Shown here piece by piece: positions 34,214 through 41,482 of a stretch of 64,000 nt of DNA; positions within the stretch are counted from its first letter, which is position 1, and each line of letters starts with the position of its first letter. The stretch comes from Deltaproteobacteria bacterium. Lineage in GTDB: Bacteria > Desulfobacterota > Deferrisomatia > Deferrisomatales > JACRMM01. Under the pieces are notes generated by a model. That model was not told the origin of the DNA. It saw only the letters and a list, made by a program, of their open reading frames with translations, and did no database searches. The translations under genes were made by a program, and so were the position numbers. Location of the stretch: positions 1 through 64,000 of the forward strand of contig JACRMM010000058.1 in assembly GCA_016214985.1 (NCBI GenBank), written 5' to 3'.

Positions 34214-35230
34214 ATGCCTTGCGACACCTCCTCCCCGGAAGGAGCCGCCGTGCCGCCCCGAGATCCCGTCGATCCGTCTCACGGCCGGCCGCTTCCCTGG
34301 AACGGCGCCCTCGCTGCGCGCCTGCCGGCCCTCGACGACGAGGAGGGCCCGGCCGTTCCCGCGGGTCTGCCCACGGTGGTCGACGCCCACGTGCACGTGT
34401 TCCCCGACCGGGTGATGGCCGCCGTGCGCCGCTGGTTCGACGAGCACGGCTGGCCCATCCGCTACCGGCTCACCTCCGAAGAGGGGATCGGGTTCCTCCT
34501 CGCCCGGGGCGTGGAGCATGTCGTGCTTCTGCACTACGCGCACCGCCCGGGCCTGGCTCGAGAGCTCAACCGGTACGTGGCTGGCCTGTGCCGGGAGAAC
34601 CCCCGCGTCACCGGCTTGGCCACCGTGTTCCCCGGGGAGGAAGGCGCGGCCGGGATCCTCGAAGAGGCCTTCGGCCTCGGGCTGGCCGGCGTCAAGCTCC
34701 ACCAACACGTCCAGTGCTTCGATCCTGGCGGGCCTGAGCTCCGGGAGGTGGCGCGGGCGTGTGCCGACCACGGGAAGCCGCTCGTGGCCCACCTGGGCCG
34801 AGAGCCTCGCAGTCCGGCGTACCGGTGCGACCCGCACCGCACCTGCGCGGTCGAGACGACCGAGAGGCTCTTGCGGGACTACCCGGGTCTTCGCCTGTGC
34901 GTCCCGCACCTGGGCGCCGACGAGTTCGAGGCCTACGCCAGGCTCTGCGAGCGATTCGACACCCTTTGGCTCGACACGACAATGATGCTGGGCGGCTTCC
35001 TCCCCGGGCTCCACCCGCCGCCCCTGTCCCGCTTTCGGGCCGACCGGGTCCTGTACGGCACCGATTTTCCGAACCTCCCCTACGCCTGGGACCGGGAGCT
35101 CCGGCGGTTGGCGTCCCTGGGTCTCCCGGAGGCTCACCTGTCCCGGCTGCTCGGGGAAAACGCCCGCGAACTCTTCTCCCTTGGGGTTGACCGTGATACC
35201 GAGGAAAGGACCGACGATGGAGGAGCGTGA
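34214..35230 (+). CDS. Amidohydrolase-superfamily metal-dependent hydrolase
   Basis: A 338-residue TIM-barrel hydrolase of the amidohydrolase-related branch: DAHVHVFPD supplies the first two metal His, VKLHQHVQCFD a middle motif, PLVAHLGRE and CVPHLGADE further His, and YGTDFPN the conserved Asp. Members hydrolyse or decarboxylate small aromatic or cyclic acids; the substrate is unknown. The start lies 4 bases after the upstream gene, and the end overlaps the next gene by 14 bases. Confidence 0.88.
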   Translation: MPCDTSSPEGAAVPPRDPVDPSHGRPLPWNGALAARLPALDDEEGPAVPAGLPTVVDAHVHVFPDRVMAAVRRWFDEHGWPIRYRLTSEEGIGFLLARGVEHVVLLHYAHRPGLARELNRYVAGLCRENPRVTGLATVFPGEEGAAGILEEAFGLGLAGVKLHQHVQCFDPGGPELREVARACADHGKPLVAHLGREPRSPAYRCDPHRTCAVETTERLLRDYPGLRLCVPHLGADEFEAYARLCERFDTLWLDTTMMLGGFLPGLHPPPLSRFRADRVLYGTDFPNLPYAWDRELRRLASLGLPEAHLSRLLGENARELFSLGVDRDTEERTDDGGA

Positions 35231-36878
35231 CGCGGTGGTCGGCGAGGCGGAAGTGCTGGAGCGGCTCGCCCGGAACCTGCCCGCGCCGGTGCGGCTCATC
35301 CTCTTCGTGCGCGAAGGTGCCGCAGGGTGCGGGGAGCAACGGCGCCTGCTCGAGGCCGTGGCGCAGCTGTCGGATCGACTGACGCTGGAGGTGCACGACC
35401 TCGACGCCGAGCCCGAAGCCGCTTCGCGCTATGGGGTCGACAAGGTGCCGGCCACGGCCGTGGTCGGCACCCGGGACCACGGGATCCGGTTCTACGGCCT
35501 CACGGCCGGCCACGAGTTCTCGTCGCTCCTGGAGGCGCTCCTGGTCGTCAGCTCGGGCCGCTCGGGCCTCGGCCCGGAGCTCGAGGCGTGGATAGGCCGC
35601 ATCGATCGGCCGACCCGTCTGGAGGTGCTCGTGACCCTTGCGTGCCCCTACTGCCCCCGGATGGTGCACCTCGCCCATCAACTGGCTGTGGCGAACGACC
35701 ACGTGCGGGCGGAGATGGTCGACGCCGGGGCGTTCCCTGAGGTCGCCGATACGTACGGGGTCGGGAGCGTACCGCTCACGGTCGTCAACGGGCGCCGGGC
35801 CTTCGAAGGAGCCCTGCCCCCGGCCGATGCGGTGCTGGAGATCTTGAAGGTCGCGGCGCCCGAGGCCTACGAGGAGGTCGACGCCGAGGTCCGGTCGGCC
35901 GCGGGGCTGCGCCGCGCCCGTCCCGTAGAGCCCGGGCACCTCTACGATGCCGTGATCGTCGGCGCGGGCCCGGCGGCGATGGCCGCGGCCGTGTACGCGG
36001 TGCGGAAGGGCCTCGACGTGGCGCTGGTGGGCGACCGGCTGGGCGGCCAGATCGCCGACACGGCGGCGATCGAGAACTGGCTCGGCGCGGCCACGGTGGG
36101 CGGCTTCGACCTGGCGGTCCTGTTTCGCGCGCACGTGGAGAACTATTCGGTGGCGGAGCGGCTGCGCACCCGGGTCGCGGGCGTGGAGCGGCAGGAGCAG
36201 GAGTTCGTGGTGCGCACAGAGGAGGGGGAGGAGGTTCGGGGCCGCACGGTGATCTACTGCGCGGGGAAGCAGTACCGGCGGCTGCTGGTGCCCGGAGAGG
36301 AGCGCTTTCTGGGCCGCGGGGTCGCCTTCTGTGCGACGTGTGACGCCCCGCTCTACCACGGCAAGGCCGTGGCCGTGGTGGGGGGCGGCAACTCGGCCTT
36401 CACTGCGGCACGGGACCTCGTGCACTACGCGAGAGAGATCCACCTGATCAACGTGGTCGCCGATTGGCAGGCCGACCCCGTGCTCGTGGACGAGGTCTCG
36501 CGCCACCCGCATGTGGTCCTTCACCCGGCGACCCGCGTCGTGGAGGTCCTGGGGGAGGGAAAGCTCTCCGGCGTGCGAGTCGAGCCGGCGGGCGGTGGGC
36601 CGTCGACCGACCTCCTCGTCGACGGCGTGTTCCTGGAGATCGGCCTGGTGCCCAACAGTGGGCCGGTGGCCGATCTCGTGCGGCGAAACGAGCTGGGGGA
36701 GGTCGTGGTGCACCGCGACCAATCCACGGATGTCCCGGGGTTCTTCGCGGCCGGCGACGTCACCGACGAGCCCGAGAAACAGATCGTGGTGGCCGAGGGG
36801 GCCGGGGCCAAGGCCGGACTGGCGGCCTACGCCTACCTGGCTGCGAAGGGGACCGTCTCGACCGCGTCCGGCTGGTAG
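35217..36878 (+). CDS. AhpF/thioredoxin-reductase-like flavoprotein with tandem thioredoxin-fold N-terminus
   Basis: A 553-residue protein. Residues about 1-215 are two thioredoxin folds; the second carries the redox motif CPYCPRM, the first lacks a CxxC pair. Residues 245-550 are an FAD/NAD(P)H thioredoxin-reductase module with VIVGAGPAAMAAAVYA and the active CATCDAPLY. This is the AhpF layout, in which electrons move from NAD(P)H through FAD to the N-terminal dithiol. No ahpC is adjacent, so the acceptor may be another disulfide protein. AAAGGA precedes the ATG. Confidence 0.9.
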   Translation: MEERDAVVGEAEVLERLARNLPAPVRLILFVREGAAGCGEQRRLLEAVAQLSDRLTLEVHDLDAEPEAASRYGVDKVPATAVVGTRDHGIRFYGLTAGHEFSSLLEALLVVSSGRSGLGPELEAWIGRIDRPTRLEVLVTLACPYCPRMVHLAHQLAVANDHVRAEMVDAGAFPEVADTYGVGSVPLTVVNGRRAFEGALPPADAVLEILKVAAPEAYEEVDAEVRSAAGLRRARPVEPGHLYDAVIVGAGPAAMAAAVYAVRKGLDVALVGDRLGGQIADTAAIENWLGAATVGGFDLAVLFRAHVENYSVAERLRTRVAGVERQEQEFVVRTEEGEEVRGRTVIYCAGKQYRRLLVPGEERFLGRGVAFCATCDAPLYHGKAVAVVGGGNSAFTAARDLVHYAREIHLINVVADWQADPVLVDEVSRHPHVVLHPATRVVEVLGEGKLSGVRVEPAGGGPSTDLLVDGVFLEIGLVPNSGPVADLVRRNELGEVVVHRDQSTDVPGFFAAGDVTDEPEKQIVVAEGAGAKAGLAAYAYLAAKGTVSTASGW

Positions 36879-36999
36879 GGCGCGTCGCCGTCCGTGCACC
36901 GGAGACGGCGTACGCCTCCTGTCCCGTTGACCGAGGGATAACAGCCGGAGTACCGTCGGACAGGCCCGAGGAGACCGAACCGCCGGGTGGAGGAGAGTC

Positions 37000-37368
37000 A
37001 TGCGCAGCGGAACCCAGTGGGGGAGACGGTTCGCAGCCGTCGTCGGGCTTCTCTGGGTCCTGGGCCCGGCCGGGGTGCGGGCCGGACAGGACGTCACGGT
37101 GACCAACTTCGGCGAGATGGAGCCGGTGGTCTTCGACCACACGAGCCACGCCGAAAGCCACGGCTGCGATACGTGCCACCACCCGAAATCGTCCGGAGGC
37201 GCCCACCGGTGCGGCTCGTGCCACAGAGCCCAGGACACGAAGGCGGGCATGAAGTTCGAGGACGCGGCCCACAAGGAGGGCGTGGGCCGGTGCTGGGGGT
37301 GCCACCTGAAGAAAGGCGCGCGAAAGGCCCTCGAGTGCGAGCAGTGCCACCGGGGGACGTCGGAGTAG
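37000..37368 (+). CDS. Periplasmic tetraheme cytochrome c3-type protein
   Basis: A 122-residue protein with a signal peptide ending near VRAG (residue 29) and four CxxCH heme sites: CDTCH, CGSCH, CWGCH and CEQCH. Extra His (DHTSH, DAAH) are probable distal ligands. Size and spacing fit class III cytochromes c that shuttle electrons in the periplasm of sulfate and metal reducers. GGAGGAGAG precedes the ATG. It is convergent with the radical SAM gene. Confidence 0.93.
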   Translation: MRSGTQWGRRFAAVVGLLWVLGPAGVRAGQDVTVTNFGEMEPVVFDHTSHAESHGCDTCHHPKSSGGAHRCGSCHRAQDTKAGMKFEDAAHKEGVGRCWGCHLKKGARKALECEQCHRGTSE

Positions 37369-37381
37369 CCGCCGGGCCTCT

Positions 37382-38536
37382 TTACGGCTCCACCCCGTAG
37401 GCCGCGCACAGGACCGGGTCCGGATCCGCCTCTCCCCCGGCTCGAAACCGGCATCCCCCTCCGCACTCCCCGAACACGTCGCAGCCGGCGCACCGGCTGC
37501 CCTCGAGCCGCCAGGCCTTCCGCCGGCCCCAGGCGGCTCGCAGCCCTTCCTGGAGCGAGCCCAGGGGTTCCTCGGGGAAGAAGCCGCAGCGAAGCACCTG
37601 ACCGCCGGGCGCGACGGTCGCCAGGTGCAGCCCGCACCCGTCCCTCGACCCCTGCCCGTGGTAGCTTCCCCCGAACGCGTAGCCGAGGCACGGCGCCGCT
37701 TCCCCCGGCGTAACCGCGAGGTCGTCGCGGCTGACCCACCGACCGGCCCGGCACGGAACGTCGACCCCCCACTCCCGGACCCCCAGCTCCTCGAAGTCCT
37801 GCGCCATCGCCTCGAAGGCACCGAGGTTTCCCCGGTGCACCATGGTGGCGACGCTCACGGGCATCCCCGCGTCCCGAAGGGCCAGCAGCCCGGAGCGAGC
37901 CTTCGCGTAGCTGCCGGCTCCCCGGAGCAGGTCGTGGCCGGCCTCGAGGCCGTCCAGGCTCACCTGGACCTCGTGGACTCGAAGGCGCCGAGCCACGCCC
38001 GGCGTCACCAGGTGCCCGTTCGTCAAGAGGACCGTGCGCAGGGCAAAGCCGTCGAGACGCTCGTGGAGCTCCCAGAAGGACGGGTGCAGGAGCGGCTCAC
38101 CTCCCGTGAGGAATACCCGCAGGCCTTGCATCTCCTCCAGCTGCTGAAGAGCGCTCAGGGCGCTCGGAAGGGGCAGGTCCTCGGTTCCGGAGGGGCCCAG
38201 GCAGCAGTGGGCGCAGGCCAGGTTGCAGCGCGAGGTCAGCTGCAGCTCCAGGTAGCGGAGGCTCGGGGTCGGAGCCGCCGCGTCCGGCGCAAGGGCCCGG
38301 GGCGCCGGCTCCCCGAGCTCCTCCAAGAGGCCTTCCTCCCGGCAGGTGCCGAGGAACTCCGGGTCGGGAGCCAGGTCAGCGGTGCGGCGTGACCCGTCGC
38401 ACTGCCGAAGGAAGCGAAACCCCTCGTCGTTGACTTCGTAGAGGTCGTCGTTCCTGGCGTCGTAGAGGCAGGGCGTCTCGAGCTGCTTGGGGTGAGCCCA
38501 GGGCGCGAGCCGGAGGAACGGGGAGCCGGGCAGCAC
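37382..38536 (-). CDS. Peptide-modifying radical SAM/SPASM enzyme
   Basis: A 384-residue enzyme. Residues about 15-60 look like a PqqD-type peptide-recognition domain (CLYDARNDDLYEVNDEGFRF). The radical SAM core follows, with CNLACAHC binding the catalytic 4Fe-4S cluster and FLTGGEPLLHP. The C-terminal SPASM region has clustered Cys (RCGFFPEEP, CAGCDVFGECGGGC). Such enzymes install crosslinks or thioethers in ribosomal peptides. A 20-residue Cys-rich peptide is encoded just upstream on the same strand. The GTG start at 38536 has no good ribosome binding site, so it may start slightly downstream. Confidence 0.88.
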   Translation of the reverse strand: MLPGSPFLRLAPWAHPKQLETPCLYDARNDDLYEVNDEGFRFLRQCDGSRRTADLAPDPEFLGTCREEGLLEELGEPAPRALAPDAAAPTPSLRYLELQLTSRCNLACAHCCLGPSGTEDLPLPSALSALQQLEEMQGLRVFLTGGEPLLHPSFWELHERLDGFALRTVLLTNGHLVTPGVARRLRVHEVQVSLDGLEAGHDLLRGAGSYAKARSGLLALRDAGMPVSVATMVHRGNLGAFEAMAQDFEELGVREWGVDVPCRAGRWVSRDDLAVTPGEAAPCLGYAFGGSYHGQGSRDGCGLHLATVAPGGQVLRCGFFPEEPLGSLQEGLRAAWGRRKAWRLEGSRCAGCDVFGECGGGCRFRAGGEADPDPVLCAAYGVEP

Positions 38537-38562
38537 GGTGGCGGGAGGCCGAAGGAACGAGA

Positions 38563-38589
38563 GGAGGGCCGGCTAGCTGCCGGCCCTCC
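38563..38589 (-). promoter_or_regulatory. Strong hairpin between the peptide gene and the radical SAM gene
   Basis: A perfect 11-bp stem GGAGGGCCGGC/GCCGGCCCTCC with a 5-base loop, starting 9 bases after the peptide stop codon. Probably an attenuator or mRNA stabiliser that lets the precursor be made in excess over its enzyme. A SECIS role for the TGA stop is less likely because the frame beyond it has no protein-like content. Confidence 0.6.
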
Positions 38590-38598
38590 GGGTGGATC

Positions 38599-38661
38599 TC
38601 AGCAAGAGCGCTTGCACTTGCAGAGGCCCTGGGCGACCTTGACGACCTTGCGGATCTTCAT
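38599..38661 (-). CDS. 20-residue Cys-rich candidate RiPP precursor peptide
   Basis: An unannotatable-looking but well-formed small gene: GGAGGAG sits a few bases before the ATG at 38661. The product starts with a basic/hydrophobic segment (MKIRKVVKVAQGL) and ends with three cysteines spaced by basic residues (CKCKRSC), directly before the stop. A short leader and Cys core beside a SPASM enzyme is the usual arrangement for radical-SAM-modified peptides. The core may be crosslinked through Cys, for example as thioethers. No homologue is known to me. Confidence 0.7.
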   Translation of the reverse strand: MKIRKVVKVAQGLCKCKRSC

Positions 38662-38725
38662 GAGGCTCCTCCGAGGCTGGGGTGAGAGAGATGGAAGCCG
38701 AAACATAGCAGGGTATCGAAGGCCG

Positions 38726-39118
38726 TCAAGGGCGCAGCAGGGTGACGCTCAGGTCTGCCGCGCGGAGCAGCCCTCGGGCCAAGAGCCGGTCCAGGGCACG
38801 CAGCCCCCCGCACGGGGTGGCGTCGGCGGGTCCGTCGGGGTCGCGGTAGTCGCAGTCCGCGGCGCGGAAGGGGCATACCTGGCAGACGGCCTGGTCGAGG
38901 AGTCGATCGAACGAGAGCTCAGGGCCCGGAGGGTCCTGAAGCGCTGCTTCCCAGGAAGGGCGAAGCCGGCCGGCGGTGAGTTCGGTGGCCAGGCGCCGGA
39001 ACCCGCCGCAGCGCTCCGGCTCGGCCTTTCCGGGTTTGTAGTAATCGCAGCAGGCGGTACAGACGCGTTCGATCAATGGTGCCTCCGGATCGTTCATCAG
39101 ATCGACGCGCATCGGCAT
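38726..39118 (-). CDS. Cys-rich protein of the radical SAM peptide locus
   Basis: A 130-residue protein with two similar Cys modules: CTACCDYYKPGKAEPERCGGFRR near the N-terminus and CQVCPFRAADCDYRD...PCGGLRA in the second half, suggesting an internal duplication binding metal or Fe-S. It lies 64 bases upstream of the peptide gene on the same strand, so it is probably co-transcribed and could be a carrier, electron donor or leader-binding partner. Family not recognised. Confidence 0.65.
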   Translation of the reverse strand: MPMRVDLMNDPEAPLIERVCTACCDYYKPGKAEPERCGGFRRLATELTAGRLRPSWEAALQDPPGPELSFDRLLDQAVCQVCPFRAADCDYRDPDGPADATPCGGLRALDRLLARGLLRAADLSVTLLRP

Positions 39119-39125
39119 CGTTGCC

Positions 39126-39986
39126 TCACTGGAGCTGCCAGACGTAGTCGGCGTCCTGGAGCGCGACGGAGTAGTCCTCCAGGTTCTCGTTCAGAAGCGG
39201 GAGGAACACCCGGTAGGGGAGAGCCGACTCGCGTGCGAGTTGCGCCGGAATGCCGTGTTTCCACGCGTGGAAGATGCCCGCGAGCACCACGACGGTGCGG
39301 GTCGGGTGAACCTCGGCATACCGGACGAGCCCGCGGGCCATGGTGACGTCCCACACGAGCTGGGCCTCGCAGAAGTGGACGAAATGGGCGCCCGACCGCT
39401 CTTCCACGCCGAGAAGCGCGGCCAGGAGCTTCTGGTACCGGGGGTCCACGTTGCACTCCACGGTGCCCAGCCCTCGGCGCTGCTCTGCGCTGAGCGACGC
39501 GAAACCCCGGCGCGCGACCTGGGTCACCGTCTCGGACGGAACGTTGAGGCCGACCAGGGGAATGCGCTGCTCCCTCGCGTAGTCGAAGAGATCCGAGTAC
39601 ACGGACCAGAGGCCCAGGTCCCAATGGCTGGCGAACAGTGAAACGAACTCCGAGCGGCTGAGGGTGCCGGCGGTCCATCGGTCGAGCTCCGGCTGCGCAT
39701 CCGTTCGGAACATCTCGAGCCCGAGCGCCACGGGGACGCCCGCCTCGCGCAGCGCGCGAAGGATGGCGAGCTGCGTCCGGTGATGGGCCCTGCTGTCGTG
39801 AGACTCCCCCACGAAGACGACGCGGACGCCTGCGAGCTCGCGGATGACTTCGCTGAGATCCAGGTCGCCCCCCGGTGCCGACCGAAACCTCAGCGCCCCC
39901 TGCGGTCGGATGAGAAGAGCCACCGCAGCGGCGGCCGTGACCACGAGCAGCCCCATCGCAGCGGCGGCCTTTCGGGTGATCTGCAT
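39126..39986 (-). CDS. ChaN-family heme-binding protein, membrane-anchored
   Basis: A 286-residue protein with an N-terminal hydrophobic anchor (GLLVVTAAAAVALLI) and the ChaN core: VVFVGESHDSRAHH, ALGLEMF, LVGLNVPSE, EAQLVWDVTMA and VLAGIFHAWKHG. ChaN proteins bind heme in a dimer and are tied to iron uptake. It lies 8 bases upstream of the Cys-rich gene on the same strand, so it may head the same transcript. It is divergent from the 40140 gene, sharing a dyad-rich control region. Confidence 0.88.
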   Translation of the reverse strand: MQITRKAAAAMGLLVVTAAAAVALLIRPQGALRFRSAPGGDLDLSEVIRELAGVRVVFVGESHDSRAHHRTQLAILRALREAGVPVALGLEMFRTDAQPELDRWTAGTLSRSEFVSLFASHWDLGLWSVYSDLFDYAREQRIPLVGLNVPSETVTQVARRGFASLSAEQRRGLGTVECNVDPRYQKLLAALLGVEERSGAHFVHFCEAQLVWDVTMARGLVRYAEVHPTRTVVVLAGIFHAWKHGIPAQLARESALPYRVFLPLLNENLEDYSVALQDADYVWQLQ

Positions 39987-40089
39987 GTCGTTCTCCCTCG
40001 CGGTCAGCTGCCCTGGCGAAGTGTGGATCGCCGGGGCAGACTATCGGCTCCAGGCGCCCACGCAACCGGAAGGCGGGGTTGCCAAAAGG

Positions 40090-40128
40090 AGATGAATTAA
40101 GTTATCATTCATCTGGAACTACTTCCAG
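40090..40128. promoter_or_regulatory. Two overlapping inverted repeats in a divergent control region
   Basis: AGATGAAT (40090-40097), nine bases, ATTCATCT (40107-40114), then CTGGAA (40113-40118), CTAC, TTCCAG (40123-40128). AT-rich against a GC-rich background, between divergent genes and just before the AGGAGG of the 40140 gene. Likely operator plus a leader hairpin. Confidence 0.5.
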
Positions 40129-40139
40129 GAGGTATTGCC

Positions 40140-40592
40140 ATGTGCCAGAGCTATCGAAGGGCCTGCGCGTGCGGGCAGAAGACGTCGGAGATTTTTTTTG
40201 GAAAGATGGTCCTGGACGAGGCGGCGGTGCGCGAGGTGTACTGTCCGCAGTGCAGCGCGACCGCGTCGGCCGACAGCGCCTCCCTCGTGGAGGACAACGG
40301 GTGGGTGCTGGAGCTCGATGTCGACGTGCTCAAGGCGTTCGCCCCGCGGATGAGCATGACGCCGGACGCCGTGACGGCCGAGAAGGTCTTCGACGAGGAG
40401 TACGTGACCTGGGTCGGCTTCAGCCCCGAGGACAACATGCTCCGGAGCAAAGAACGCGAGGAGATCGCGAAGGCCCTGGGCGCCGACAAGAAGGCGCACT
40501 TCGAAGCCCTGAAGAAGTGGGCGCTCGAACGAGAGCAGCGATTCTACGACGAGGGGTGGCGAAAAGCCCGGCGAAAGCAGGCCGCGGCCTGA
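40140..40592 (+). CDS. Zinc-ribbon-like protein, conserved type, function unknown
   Basis: A 150-residue soluble protein. Cys at residues about 2, 9 and 11 (ACACGQ) and 35 and 38 (YCPQCSA) suggest a zinc ribbon in the first 40 residues; the rest is helical and charged (KEREEIAKALGADKKAHFEALKKW). AGGAGG stands directly before the ATG. I do not know its role; the dedicated dyad-rich promoter points to specific regulation. Confidence 0.65.
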   Translation: MCQSYRRACACGQKTSEIFFGKMVLDEAAVREVYCPQCSATASADSASLVEDNGWVLELDVDVLKAFAPRMSMTPDAVTAEKVFDEEYVTWVGFSPEDNMLRSKEREEIAKALGADKKAHFEALKKWALEREQRFYDEGWRKARRKQAAA

Positions 40593-40647
40593 GGCGCACT
40601 CCTCGCGGTCGCTGCCCCCGGCGGGACCGGCCGGGAAGGGAGGAGCC

Positions 40648-41389
40648 GTGGAACGAGAGCGATCGAGGTTCCGCGAGCGGATCGAAGCGGCGAAGAGGCC
40701 GGTGACCATCACGGGAGCCGGGGTCTCGGCCGAGAGCGGCGTGCCCACGTTTCGAGGCCCCGGGGGGCTGTGGCGCGATCGGCGCCCCGAAGACCTCGCG
40801 ACCGCGGAGGCCTTCCGGCGAAGCCCCGGGTAGGTGTGGGAGTGGTACGACTGGCGGCGCGGGCAGGTGGCCCGCGCCGCGCCCAATCCCGCCCGCCGCT
40901 GGCTCGCTCGGTACGACGTCCGGGAGGCCGCGTTCTTCCTCGAGACCCAGAACGTAGACGGACTTCACACCCTCGCGGGCAGCCGAAACCTGGTCGAGCT
41001 CCACGGTAGTCTGTGGCGCCTTCGGTGCACGGGGTGCGGAGCCGAGGGCGAGGATCGCCGGGGTGCCGCTGCCTTCTCTTCCCTGCTGCTCCGCGTGCGG
41101 CGCGCTGCTGCGGCCCGAGGTGGTGTGGTTCGGGGAGGCCCTTCCCCAGGCCGCTCTCGAGCGCGCTGCCGCGGCGGTCGCTGCGGCCGACCTCCTGCTC
41201 GTGCTCGGGACGTCGGCTGTGGTCTACCCCGTGGCCGGTCTGCCGGATCTCCTCTGCCCCGGGGCCCCGCTGGTCGAAATCAACCCCGACCCCACACCTC
41301 TCACGCCGCGTGCGGCCCTGGCCGTGCGGGCACCGGCTGGCGCCTTCCTCTCCCCGCTGCTCGACGCCCTCCCCGCCTCGTCCGCTTGA
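40648..41389 (+). pseudogene. Interrupted sir2 (NAD-dependent protein deacylase)
   Basis: A sirtuin spread over two frames with a stop. The first part (TITGAGVSAESGVPTFRG) ends at TAG 40831, but the same frame continues VWEWYDWRRGQ, FFLETQNVDGLH (catalytic His region) and CTGCGAEGEDRR. Near 41057 the frame shifts to VPLPSLPCCSACGALLRPEVVWFGE with the second zinc Cys pair and LLVLGTSAVVYPVAGL. Removing one G of the CGGGG run fixes the shift, but not the stop. Likely a recent pseudogene, or two sequence errors. Confidence 0.8.
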
Positions 41390-41482
41390 CGACCCCCGTC
41401 CTGCTCGTACCCTGAGTCCGGTCTTGGGGCCGGCTGCGCCGCCTGGCGGCCCGACCGCAGGGCCGGAGAGGAGGACGAGAGC

